NCBI GenBank assembly: GCA_019747705.1
Contig: JAIEQM010000013.1
Span: 1 to 33,941 of the forward strand
Source of the DNA: Chitinophagaceae bacterium
GTDB taxonomy: Bacteria; Bacteroidota; Bacteroidia; Chitinophagales; Chitinophagaceae
Reading direction: 5' to 3'
DNA: 33,941 bases
Below are positions 23,375 through 30,958 of the stretch, in pieces (position 1 is the first letter of the stretch; each line of letters starts with the position of its first letter). The notes beneath the pieces were generated by a model, which made no database searches, was not told the DNA's origin, and was given only the letters and a program-made list of their open reading frames with translations. The position numbers were made by a program, and so were the translations under genes.

Positions 23375-23382
23375 CAAAGAAA
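23375..23382 (-). promoter_or_regulatory. Candidate -7 box for the transketolase gene
   Basis: On the minus strand the sequence is TTTCTTTG, one base from TAnnTTTG, and a TTG lies about 18 bp further upstream, near the usual -33 position. The box is about 37 bp before the start codon. Confidence 0.35.
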
Positions 23383-23475
23383 GGGGAAAGTTTTGAGTTG
23401 CAATGGAAACAACGGGTGAAGTAACTCACAGGAAAATCACAGCGTAGATTCAAAGAATCAGAGCACCTGAGCTGG

Positions 23476-23733
23476 TTAATCATAAATGTCTTTTCTATGC
23501 CCAACAGCAATTACTTCTACGGTAAGCAACCTGTCGTAAACATCGCAGATGATTCTGAAATCACCCTGCCGGATTCGATAACCATCTCTGCCTTTGAGTT
23601 TCTTATAACCGTAAGGTCTGGGATTTTCAGCTAATTGGCTAATGCTTTCAATAAGGCTGTTTGCAATGATATTGGGAAGTTTATCTGATTGCTTTTGTGC
23701 GGTTTTAGAGAGTGTAATAATATACTCAGGCAT
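23476..23733 (-). CDS. RelE/ParE-family toxin
   Basis: The 85-residue protein fits the RelE fold. It has an N-terminal strand-helix (YIITLSKTAQKQSDKLP), the PYGYKKLKGRDGYRIRQGDFRI core (39-60) with the basic residues that in RelE toxins contact mRNA at the ribosome, and a C-terminal VEVIAVGHRKDIYD strand ending in the conserved His-Arg-Lys. Such toxins cut mRNA in the ribosomal A site. The start overlaps the antitoxin gene by eight bases, a classical type II layout. It lies between galE and the transketolase gene and probably arrived as a small module. Confidence 0.9.
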   Translation of the reverse strand: MPEYIITLSKTAQKQSDKLPNIIANSLIESISQLAENPRPYGYKKLKGRDGYRIRQGDFRIICDVYDRLLTVEVIAVGHRKDIYD

Positions 23734-23935
23734 TTTTCTTGCGCCGCTTAATATATTCTGAAAGAGGAGTGGATTTTTCTTTACGTGCTTTTACCGCATC
23801 ATACTGTTTAATATCTTCCAGTTCTTCAATTTCTCCCAGCATTTTTTTATAGTCGTTAATATCAATAACTACAGAAATTTTTTTTCCCTTTTTATCAGTA
23901 ATAAACTGCGGTTCTTTTTTTAATGTTGTTTTCAT
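23726..23935 (-). CDS. Phd/RelB-type antitoxin
   Basis: The 69-residue protein has an N-terminal DNA-binding part (PQFITDKKGKKISVVIDIND) of the Phd/YefM-like kind, followed by a helical YKKMLGEIEELEDIKQYDAVKARKE segment that would wrap the toxin. The KKGKKISVVIDINDYKKML pattern is common for antitoxins paired with RelE toxins. It precedes and overlaps the toxin gene. The pair likely represses its own promoter in the 60-bp gap to galE, although no operator palindrome was clearly seen. Confidence 0.85.
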   Translation of the reverse strand: MKTTLKKEPQFITDKKGKKISVVIDINDYKKMLGEIEELEDIKQYDAVKARKEKSTPLSEYIKRRKKNA

Positions 23936-23995
23936 TGTTACAAATTACAAAAAAAATAAAGATGGCAGAAATCGGGTTTATAAAAACAATCGAAT

Positions 23996-25051
23996 CTAAT
24001 TCAAATCGCCATTCTGCCCTTCAAACAAACTTTCATCGCCTTTGAGTTGCAGCTCCCATTGCCAGGCGGTACGCATCATTTCCTCAAGGTCAAATTTTGC
24101 TTCCCATCCCAAAAATGTTTTTGCTTTATTATTGTTGGCATAAATAGCCACCACATCGCCACTGCGGCGGGGTCCTATTTTATAATTGAGTTTTGTTTCG
24201 CTCACTTTTTCAAATGCTTTAATGGCTTCCAGCACGGTTACTCCGTTGCCGGAGCCCAGGTTATATACTTCGCAGGGCGAAAAATTTTTAAGGCTGATAA
24301 GATAATCCAGCGCCAGTGTATGTGCATGTGCCAAATCACACACATGTATAAAATCACGAAGGCAGGAACCATCCCTTGTTGGATAATCATTTCCATACAC
24401 GGTAAGCTGTGGCAGTTTACCAATTGCTGTTTGTGTAATAGCAGGAACTAAGTTTTGCGGCTTGCCAATGGGTAACTCACCAATAAAACCACTTGGGTGT
24501 GCACCTACGGGGTTAAAATACCTGAGCAACACAGAAGTTGAAACGCTGTGCTTAAAGGTTTCACTCACAATTTGCTCACCCATTTGCTTGGTGTAACCAT
24601 ACGGGCTTTCAGCAGGCTTGGGTGGTGTTTCTTCAGTAACAGGAATTACATCAGGGTTGCCATACACCGTGCAGGAGGATGAAAAAACAAAATGCGGAAT
24701 TTTGAACTCATCCACACATTTCAAAAGATTAATGAGGGAAAGCAGGTTGTTTTCAAAATACAGTAACGGTTTTTCCACACTTTCGCCAACGGCTTTGTAA
24801 GCAGCAAAATGTATTACACCGGCAATATCCGGGTTCTCCTGTATTACCGCATAGGTATCATCATAATTGCACAGATCAACTTTATAATTCTTGATTTCTT
24901 TACCTGTAATTTTTTCAACTCCATCCAGTATCCTTGGTGTGGAGCGGGAGTTGTTATCTATTGAAATGACTTCATAACCATGCTGCACCAGGTCAACAAT
25001 GGTGTGTGAACCAATATAACCGCATCCGCCTGTTACCAAAATTTTTTTCAT
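23996..25051 (-). CDS. galE: UDP-glucose 4-epimerase
   Basis: The 351-residue short-chain dehydrogenase-type enzyme has the NAD-binding TGGCGYIGSH (7-16), the HFAAYKAVGES substrate loop (81-91), SSSCTVYG (124-131) and the catalytic Tyr151-xxx-Lys155 (YGYTK). The RDGSCLRDFIHVCDLA and NLGSGNGVTVLE blocks are typical of GalE. It converts UDP-glucose and UDP-galactose. The length is usual (about 340). It follows rfbA by 9 bp and is certainly in the same transcript, so the pair supplies UDP- and dTDP-sugars for surface polysaccharide. Confidence 0.94.
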   Translation of the reverse strand: MKKILVTGGCGYIGSHTIVDLVQHGYEVISIDNNSRSTPRILDGVEKITGKEIKNYKVDLCNYDDTYAVIQENPDIAGVIHFAAYKAVGESVEKPLLYFENNLLSLINLLKCVDEFKIPHFVFSSSCTVYGNPDVIPVTEETPPKPAESPYGYTKQMGEQIVSETFKHSVSTSVLLRYFNPVGAHPSGFIGELPIGKPQNLVPAITQTAIGKLPQLTVYGNDYPTRDGSCLRDFIHVCDLAHAHTLALDYLISLKNFSPCEVYNLGSGNGVTVLEAIKAFEKVSETKLNYKIGPRRSGDVVAIYANNNKAKTFLGWEAKFDLEEMMRTAWQWELQLKGDESLFEGQNGDLN

Positions 25052-25060
25052 GCCTGTTTC

Positions 25061-25927
25061 CTATTTCTGATTGATGAGATTCATTAAGTATTGACCATAG
25101 CCGCTTTTTAAAAGCGGCTTGGCCAGTTCTTTTAATTGTTCTGTTGTAATAAATCCTTTGCGCCACGCAATTTCTTCAATACATGCAATTTTAATTCCCT
25201 GCCGCTGTTCAATTACCTGTACAAATTGTGATGCCTGCATAAGCGAATCAAAAGTTCCCGTATCGAGCCAGGCTGTTCCTCTATCCAGTATAGAAACTTT
25301 GAGTTTGCCTCTTTTGAGATATTCTTTATTTACATCGGTAATTTCATATTCACCTCTTGCACTGGGCTGCAGGTTTTTTGCAATTTCCACCACGGCATTA
25401 TCATAAAAATACAAACCCGGTACGGCGTAATTGCTTTTTGGATGTGCTGGTTTTTCTTCGATGCTTAATACGTTATTGTCTTTATCAAACTCCACCACAC
25501 CGTAACGCTCCGGGTCGCTTACATGATATGCATAGATAATTCCGCCATCAGGATTGGTGTTGTTGCTGAGCAATGTACCAAGCCCTGCGCCATAAAAAAT
25601 ATTATCGCCCAGTACCAATGCTACTTTATCATTGCCAATAAATTTTTCTCCTATCACAAATGCCTGTGCCAAACCATTCGGAACGGCCTGCTCAGCATAA
25701 GTAAACTCAACCCCGAGATTTTTTCCATCGCCCAATAGTCTTTTAAAATGCGGTAAATCATGAGGTGTTGATATGATGAGGATTTCGTTAATGCCTGCCA
25801 TCATTAAAATACTGAGCGGGTAATAAATCATAGGCTTATCATAAATGGGCATGATTTGTTTGCTGATAGCAAATGTTATGGGGTGCAATCTTGTACCTGA
25901 ACCGCCTGCAAGGATGATACCTTTCAT
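25061..25927 (-). CDS. rfbA: Glucose-1-phosphate thymidylyltransferase
   Basis: The 288-residue nucleotidyltransferase begins with the diagnostic [16 protein letters not shown] (3-18). [16 protein letters not shown] (24-39), [10 protein letters not shown] and [20 protein letters not shown] follow, then [14 protein letters not shown]. These match RfbA (RmlA), which makes dTDP-glucose, the first step toward dTDP-rhamnose. The other rml genes (B, C and D) are not adjacent, so the pathway must be completed elsewhere. It is the first gene of a two-gene unit with galE. The upstream region holds an inverted repeat and a CATCTTTG promoter-like box on this strand (26042-26049). Confidence 0.95.
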   Translation of the reverse strand: MKGIILAGGSGTRLHPITFAISKQIMPIYDKPMIYYPLSILMMAGINEILIISTPHDLPHFKRLLGDGKNLGVEFTYAEQAVPNGLAQAFVIGEKFIGNDKVALVLGDNIFYGAGLGTLLSNNTNPDGGIIYAYHVSDPERYGVVEFDKDNNVLSIEEKPAHPKSNYAVPGLYFYDNAVVEIAKNLQPSARGEYEITDVNKEYLKRGKLKVSILDRGTAWLDTGTFDSLMQASQFVQVIEQRQGIKIACIEEIAWRKGFITTEQLKELAKPLLKSGYGQYLMNLINQK

Positions 25928-25983
25928 GTGTAATTTTTTAATTTATATGATGGCCACATAGGATTTCGCCATAAAAATTTTAT

Positions 25984-26005
25984 TTACAATTTGTGACAAT
26001 TGTAA
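25984..26005 (-). promoter_or_regulatory. 22-bp inverted repeat upstream of rfbA-galE
   Basis: TTACAATT (25984-25991) and AATTGTAA (25998-26005) form perfect 8-bp arms around TGTGAC. It lies 57 bp before the rfbA start, between a CATCTTTG box at 26042-26049 (minus strand) and the gene. A site downstream of the promoter fits a repressor operator. The regulator is unknown. Confidence 0.45.
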
Positions 26006-26078
26006 TTTTTATGACTCATTTCATTCATTAATAATTTGCGGCAAAGATGCTGATTTCCCGTTAAAAAAGGGAGTTGTA

Positions 26079-27203
26079 TTACCAGATAAGATGATAGATA
26101 AAATAACAGAGTGCAGCCAGTAAACCACTTACAGGAATGGTAAGAATCCAGGCCCAAACAAGATTTACGGTTACACCCCAGCGAACAGCGCTTAAACGTT
26201 TGGTAGCGCCCACACCAATGATGGAACCTGTAATGGTATGTGTTGTACTAACGGGAGCGCCGAGGTTTGCTGCAGTAAACAATGTAATGGCACCTGCGGT
26301 TTCAGCACAAACGCCTTCAAGCGGCGTTACTTTGGTGATTTTTGTGCCCATTGTTTTTACAATTTTCCAGCCGCCGCTCATGGTACCCAAACCAATGGCT
26401 GCATAGCAGGAAATGGGTACCCAGTTGGGCATTTGATCAAATGTTTGTATTTGACCGCCTGCAATTAAAGCAACAGTAATAATGCCTATTACTTTTTGTG
26501 CATCATTGCCACCATGCCCCACACTAAATGCAGCACTTGAAACCAACTGTAATGATTTATACATATTGGCAGTGCGGTAAGCATTTTCGCCTTTGAGATA
26601 ATTATAGAAATAAGAAGCAACAAACACCACACCTATACCCAGCAATGCCCATTTTTCAAACTCTTTTTTGAATGGAACAAAAAGTACACAAACTGCTACT
26701 ATAACTGTAATAATTCCAATCTTAAGCCAAAAGTTTTTTTGCAGCGTTACCACTGTAATAAACATGGAGATAAGCATTCCAATGATGGGCGCTAAAATAA
26801 TAAACAGGAGTGTTTTATAAATACTTGCCTGGTCAATACTGTCAAAACCCGCATGGGCAATGGCTGCACCCGCAAAACCACCAATTAAAGTATGCGATGA
26901 AGAAGAAGGAATGCCATACCACCAGGTGAGCAGGTTCCAGGCAATGGCAGCGAGCAGACCGCATAATACAACCGGTAAAGTAATATGCTCACTGTGTACA
27001 GTTTTAGCAATGGTATTGGCCACCGCATGATCGCTGAAAATAAAAAAGGCAAGTGAGTTAAAAAAAGCAGCCCATATTACTGCCTGGAAGGGTGTGAGCA
27101 CTTTTGTGGAAACAATGGTGGCAATGGAGTTGGCGGCATCATGAAAGCCATTGATATAATCAAAGATAAGGGCCAGGGCTATGATAATAACTACTAAGGT
27201 CAT
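26079..27203 (-). CDS. PiT-family inorganic phosphate transporter
   Basis: The 374-residue polytopic protein has the two inverted PiT signature repeats: FDYINGFHDAANSIATIVST (14-33) in the first half and SVGHGGNDAQKVIGIITVAL in the second. The GxxDAxN pattern in each half is the family's hallmark for phosphate binding. Twelve or so membrane segments are visible. It imports phosphate, with metal, by proton or sodium coupling across the inner membrane. It is second in a transcript after the DUF47 gene (90-bp gap), the usual pairing for low-affinity phosphate uptake. The gap contains an 8-bp inverted repeat (27227-27234 with 27260-27267). Confidence 0.95.
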   Translation of the reverse strand: MTLVVIIIALALIFDYINGFHDAANSIATIVSTKVLTPFQAVIWAAFFNSLAFFIFSDHAVANTIAKTVHSEHITLPVVLCGLLAAIAWNLLTWWYGIPSSSSHTLIGGFAGAAIAHAGFDSIDQASIYKTLLFIILAPIIGMLISMFITVVTLQKNFWLKIGIITVIVAVCVLFVPFKKEFEKWALLGIGVVFVASYFYNYLKGENAYRTANMYKSLQLVSSAAFSVGHGGNDAQKVIGIITVALIAGGQIQTFDQMPNWVPISCYAAIGLGTMSGGWKIVKTMGTKITKVTPLEGVCAETAGAITLFTAANLGAPVSTTHTITGSIIGVGATKRLSAVRWGVTVNLVWAWILTIPVSGLLAALCYFIYHLIW

Positions 27204-27293
27204 AATGTAACAATGTGATAATTTGATGATTTGCTGACGAGTTCCGGTTCAATACATCTGCAAATCAGGTTGGTTAGTTCATCTGTTAATTGA

Positions 27294-27944
27294 TTAAGCG
27301 TACTTAACAATGATGGATTCAATTACGTTGGCCGCATCTTCACATTTATCCGTAGCAATTTCCATTACCTGGTAAATTTCCCTTTTCTTAATTACTTCTT
27401 TGGCATCTTGCTCTGTGGCAAAAAGGCGTTCGATGCTTAAATCAAAAATATCATCGGCCTGGTTTTCGATGCTGTTTACTTTTACCAGTGCATCGGTTAT
27501 CTGGCGCATATTTTTCATGTCTTTCAGTTCACTGATGGCTTTGCAAATACTATCACAACCCTGTACAATGAGCTCAGCCATTTTGCCAAAGCTTTCATGC
27601 AAGGGATCTACACGGTAGAAATTGATTTTTTTGGCGGAAGCAAAGATGTAATCTGCCACATCATCCATAGCCGAGGCGAGGTAGTGAATATCTTCCCGGT
27701 CAAACGGGGTAATGAAGTTGCGGCTTAATTCTGTAAAAATTTTATGGGTTACATCGTCATTCTTATGCTCCAGGTCTTCAATTTCCCTTAAAAGTTTTTC
27801 ACGTTCATCAAAAGATGGTTCGCTCACCATTTTTTTCAGGAGTTTGGCCATCTCAAGACTTGTAACGGAAACCTCTTCAAACAGTTTGTAGAAAATTTTG
27901 TCTTTGGGTAAAAACAATTTCATGAAAGAATTAATGCCTGCCAT
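27294..27944 (-). CDS. DUF47 family PhoU-like accessory protein
   Basis: The 216-residue all-helical protein has no membrane segment. The GINSFMKLFLPKDKIFYKLFEE start, EDLEHKNDDVTHKIFTELSR (about 51-70) and DREDIHYLASAMDDVADYI (about 79-97) match the DUF47/PhoU-like family. The E/D-rich helical bundles bind metals in PhoU relatives. DUF47 genes are almost always next to PiT transporters and are thought to regulate them. It is the first gene of this unit, with an exact TAnnTTTG box 21 bp before its start. Confidence 0.93.
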   Translation of the reverse strand: MAGINSFMKLFLPKDKIFYKLFEEVSVTSLEMAKLLKKMVSEPSFDEREKLLREIEDLEHKNDDVTHKIFTELSRNFITPFDREDIHYLASAMDDVADYIFASAKKINFYRVDPLHESFGKMAELIVQGCDSICKAISELKDMKNMRQITDALVKVNSIENQADDIFDLSIERLFATEQDAKEVIKKREIYQVMEIATDKCEDAANVIESIIVKYA

Positions 27945-27965
27945 AGTTGGTTTTTAAAATTTGAG

Positions 27966-27973
27966 CAAAAATA
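27966..27973 (-). promoter_or_regulatory. -7 promoter box for DUF47-PiT
   Basis: On the minus strand TATTTTTG matches TAnnTTTG exactly. It ends 21 bp before the DUF47 start codon. A clear -33 TTTG was not found, which would fit a promoter that depends on an activator bound at 28009-28026. Confidence 0.5.
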
Positions 27974-28008
27974 GGTTCTTCCAGTTGGTAAGCTTTATGG
28001 AATATGTA

Positions 28009-28026
28009 CTTAATGATTTCTTAACA
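28009..28026 (+). promoter_or_regulatory. Pho-box-like direct repeat, DUF47-PiT side
   Basis: CTTAATG (28009-28015) and CTTAACA (28020-28026) are separated by ATTT, giving an exact 11-bp period. It lies 36-53 bp upstream of the DUF47 -7 box, a usual place for an activator. The heptamer resembles PhoP/PhoB-family half-sites. Confidence 0.5.
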
Positions 28027-28067
28027 CCGGAAACAGAAAGGTAAATATATAAATTACAGCGCCATTC

Positions 28068-28107
28068 AGTAACAATTCCTTAACATGCCCTTTATATTGG
28101 AGTAACA
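28068..28107 (+). promoter_or_regulatory. Pho-box-like array of four heptamers, TonB receptor side
   Basis: AGTAACA (28068), CTTAACA (28079), CTTTATA (28090) and AGTAACA (28101) start exactly 11 bp apart with four-base spacers. Three of the four contain TAACA; the third is degenerate. The array overlaps where a -33 element would be and ends 9 bp before the -7-like box of the TonB receptor gene, as activator sites do in PhoB-dependent promoters. Confidence 0.55.
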
Positions 28108-28116
28108 TTCCCCGGG

Positions 28117-28124
28117 TTTCTTTG
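28117..28124 (+). promoter_or_regulatory. Candidate -7 box for the TonB receptor operon
   Basis: TTTCTTTG differs from TAnnTTTG by one base and lies 18 bp before the chosen ATG. A TTG at 28097-28099 is at about the -33 spacing. Confidence 0.4.
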
Positions 28125-28142
28125 CGGCATAATTTAAAGGAC

Positions 28143-30926
28143 ATGCAAATTACTGCTTTAGGGAAGGTTCTGTCAGTTTTGCTATTCATTGTAACCTCAT
28201 TTTCCGTTTCAGCCCGGCAAATCAGATTATCGGGCCGTGTGCTTAACCAGAAAAACGAACCTGTTTCGGGCGCAACCATCTCAGTATCAGGGCTCACCAA
28301 AACTATTGCTGCAGATGTGGAAGGCCGTTTTACCATTACGCTTGAAGAAGGTAAGAAATATACTTTTAATGTTTCCGCTGTTGGTTATCAGCCCAAGGCA
28401 GTGGATGAAGTGGAAGTAAAAAAGGGTGATGATAATACGCTCACTGTTGTAATGGAAGTGGCGGCCAAACAGGGTACTGAAATTGTAATACGCAGTACTG
28501 CCCGCAAAGAAAACACATCTGGTTTATTGAATTTTCAGCGAAACAATGTTTCGCTTTCAAGTGGTATTGCTGCTGATTTTATACGCCGCACACCTGATAA
28601 AAACACCAGTGAGGTTTTAAGACGTGTGAGCGGCGCCTCAATTCAGGATAATAAGTTTGTAATTGTGCGTGGCTTAAGCGACCGTTATAACCAGGCTTTA
28701 ATAAACGGAGCCCAGCTTCCATCATCTGAACCTGATAAAAAAGCATTTTCATTTGATGTAATCCCTTCTCAGCTTATAGATAATATTATTATCAACAAAA
28801 CTGCCACCCCCGATCTTACCGGTGAATTTGCAGGCGGACTTGTACAAATTAACACCAAAGATGTTCCTTCAAAAGATATTCTGAATGCAGGCGTAAGTTT
28901 TGGATTTAATACACAATCCGTATTTAATGATTTTGTTTCAAATCCAAGACAATCTGTTAACTGGTTTGGTTTTGATAACGGCAGCAGGAATATTCCTGAT
29001 GGTTTTCCTGCAAGAAATGAATATGCAGTAAAAACTGACAACCAGCGTTCTGTTGAATCCAGAAAATTCCGTTCAGATGTGTTTAATGAAATAACATCAT
29101 CAGCATTGCCTGCGCAGAGTTACAATATTACATATGGCATCGGAAGAAAACTCAAAAATGGTAATTCTATTGGTTTTGTAAGCGGTATTACTTATCGTAA
29201 TTCACAACTGCTCTATAACGTTGACAGGAGCCTTGCAGATTTTTCGGGAAGTGTTGAACGCCGGTTTTCTGACCGCCAAAACCGTTTTACAACCAATGCA
29301 GGGGCAGTTGTTAACTTATCTTACAATGCTAAAAAAACAAAGCTTTCCTTTAAAAACCTGTTTAACCAGTTGTATGATGATAACTATTATACAAGAAGCG
29401 GGTTAAATAAATTAGACGGACAGGATATCAACTTCCGCAGTAATTTTCTGAACCAGCGTTCCTTATTAACATCGCAGCTTGAATTGGAACAACAGTTAAG
29501 CAAAAGTGGTATCAAGCTGAAATTGAACGGTAACTTTTCGTACAATTTCAAATCGCAACCTGATTTAAGAACGATTTCTTATATACGTTCAACAGGTTCC
29601 AATGATCCATTTGCGCTTGTACAGGATGAAACCGGACGCTTCTACAGTAACCTTAAAGATTTCGGATATGGCGGCGGCGGTTCTTTAAGCATTCCTTTTA
29701 ACCTGTTTAGCCAAAAGCAAACATTAAAAGCCGGAGGCAACACACTTATCCGTATCAGGGATTTCAGTTCAAGAAATTTCAGGTACAGGCTTGATGATAA
29801 TACAAACTCAGCATTATTATTTCTGCCATTCAATGAAATTTTTAAGCCTCAATATATTGAGCCCGGTAAGTTTTTCTATGCTGATGAAACCCAAAATGAA
29901 GACAAATATTTTGGTGTAAGCATTGTAAATGCCGGATATGTAATGTTTGACAATAAGCTTTCTGAAAAATTGCGTTTGGTTTGGGGTGTTCGTGCTGAAA
30001 ATTTCCAACAGTTTCTCACTACCCGCCGTTCTGATCTTAAGAGAGTTGTAGTAAATACCAATCAATGGGATTTCCTTCCATCGTTGAACTTTAGTTACAA
30101 TCTCAACAATAAACATGTTGTGAGACTTGCAGGTTACAGAACACTTGCACGACCTGAGTTCAGGGAAATTGCTCCATTCTCATTCTTTGATTTTGAACAG
30201 AATTATGCTGTAAGTGGTGATACTACTTTGCGCAGAAGTGATATTTGGAATGCCGACATCAGATATGAGTGGTATCCAAAAGCAGGCGAAGGTGTTTCAG
30301 TTGCTGTGTTCTATAAAAATTTCAACGACCCTATTGAATTGAGAGCGCTTGCAGCGGGCAGTGTAAGGCGTTATCAGTTCCAGAATGCAGGTTCGGCTAC
30401 AACCTATGGAATTGAAATTGAAGCAAGAAAAGGCCTCGGATTTATTTCTGAAAAAATAGACGCCTTCAGCATTTTTTCAAACCTCACTTTGTTGAAATCA
30501 AATGTTTCATTATCGGGTGTGGGTACTGGTGGTCAAACTCAAAGTTTTGACAGACCACTTCAGGGGCAGTCTCCCTATCTCGTGAATTTCGGAATTCAGT
30601 ATAACGAAAAGAAAGGAAGGTTCAGCGGAACCATTCTTTATAACAGAATTGGCGAACGTTTATCATTAGTTGGTGGTAAAGACCAGTTGCTGTTTGATAT
30701 TTATGAAAGACCACGTGACCTTGTAGATTTTCAGCTTGCTATGAAAGTGATGAAAAAACGTGGTGAAATCAGACTTAATATTTCTGACATATTCAATCAG
30801 CGTTTTTACTTCTATGAGAATGTAAACACTAAAAAATCATTCCAGAGCGGAACGGACCGTTTATGGAACTCATTTACACCCGGAAGCACATTTACACTTG
30901 GCTTTACTTACGATTTTATCAAATAA
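28143..30926 (+). CDS. TonB-dependent outer-membrane receptor with carboxypeptidase-regulatory-like domain
   Basis: The 927-residue protein has a signal peptide (about 1-25, ending VSA). A carboxypeptidase-regulatory-like beta-sandwich (about 27-110, with GATISVSG and SAVGYQPK) follows, then the plug (about 125-255, with NKFVIVRGLSDRYNQALING and GEFAGGLVQINTKDVP) and a 22-strand barrel ending FTLGFTYDFIK. The ATG at 28143 is preferred over a TTG seven codons upstream because it gives a clean signal peptide. Such receptors import scarce substrates with energy from TonB-ExbB-ExbD. No SusD-like gene follows; the partner is a beta-helix lipoprotein 32 bp downstream. The divergent phosphate uptake operon and the 11-bp repeats before this gene suggest a phosphate-related substrate. 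Confidence 0.94.
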   Translation: MQITALGKVLSVLLFIVTSFSVSARQIRLSGRVLNQKNEPVSGATISVSGLTKTIAADVEGRFTITLEEGKKYTFNVSAVGYQPKAVDEVEVKKGDDNTLTVVMEVAAKQGTEIVIRSTARKENTSGLLNFQRNNVSLSSGIAADFIRRTPDKNTSEVLRRVSGASIQDNKFVIVRGLSDRYNQALINGAQLPSSEPDKKAFSFDVIPSQLIDNIIINKTATPDLTGEFAGGLVQINTKDVPSKDILNAGVSFGFNTQSVFNDFVSNPRQSVNWFGFDNGSRNIPDGFPARNEYAVKTDNQRSVESRKFRSDVFNEITSSALPAQSYNITYGIGRKLKNGNSIGFVSGITYRNSQLLYNVDRSLADFSGSVERRFSDRQNRFTTNAGAVVNLSYNAKKTKLSFKNLFNQLYDDNYYTRSGLNKLDGQDINFRSNFLNQRSLLTSQLELEQQLSKSGIKLKLNGNFSYNFKSQPDLRTISYIRSTGSNDPFALVQDETGRFYSNLKDFGYGGGGSLSIPFNLFSQKQTLKAGGNTLIRIRDFSSRNFRYRLDDNTNSALLFLPFNEIFKPQYIEPGKFFYADETQNEDKYFGVSIVNAGYVMFDNKLSEKLRLVWGVRAENFQQFLTTRRSDLKRVVVNTNQWDFLPSLNFSYNLNNKHVVRLAGYRTLARPEFREIAPFSFFDFEQNYAVSGDTTLRRSDIWNADIRYEWYPKAGEGVSVAVFYKNFNDPIELRALAAGSVRRYQFQNAGSATTYGIEIEARKGLGFISEKIDAFSIFSNLTLLKSNVSLSGVGTGGQTQSFDRPLQGQSPYLVNFGIQYNEKKGRFSGTILYNRIGERLSLVGGKDQLLFDIYERPRDLVDFQLAMKVMKKRGEIRLNISDIFNQRFYFYENVNTKKSFQSGTDRLWNSFTPGSTFTLGFTYDFIK

Positions 30927-30958
30927 TCAATCAAACAAAAAAAATAAAAAACAGTAAT

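Noticed and set aside
28122..28142. TTG start for the TonB receptor
   Set aside because: It adds seven polar residues before the signal peptide; the ATG at 28143 gives a standard signal.
30863..30958. Upstream extension of the beta-helix lipoprotein overlapping the receptor gene
   Set aside because: The ATG at 30959 starts a proper lipoprotein signal; the extension would bury it and overlaps the barrel C-terminus.
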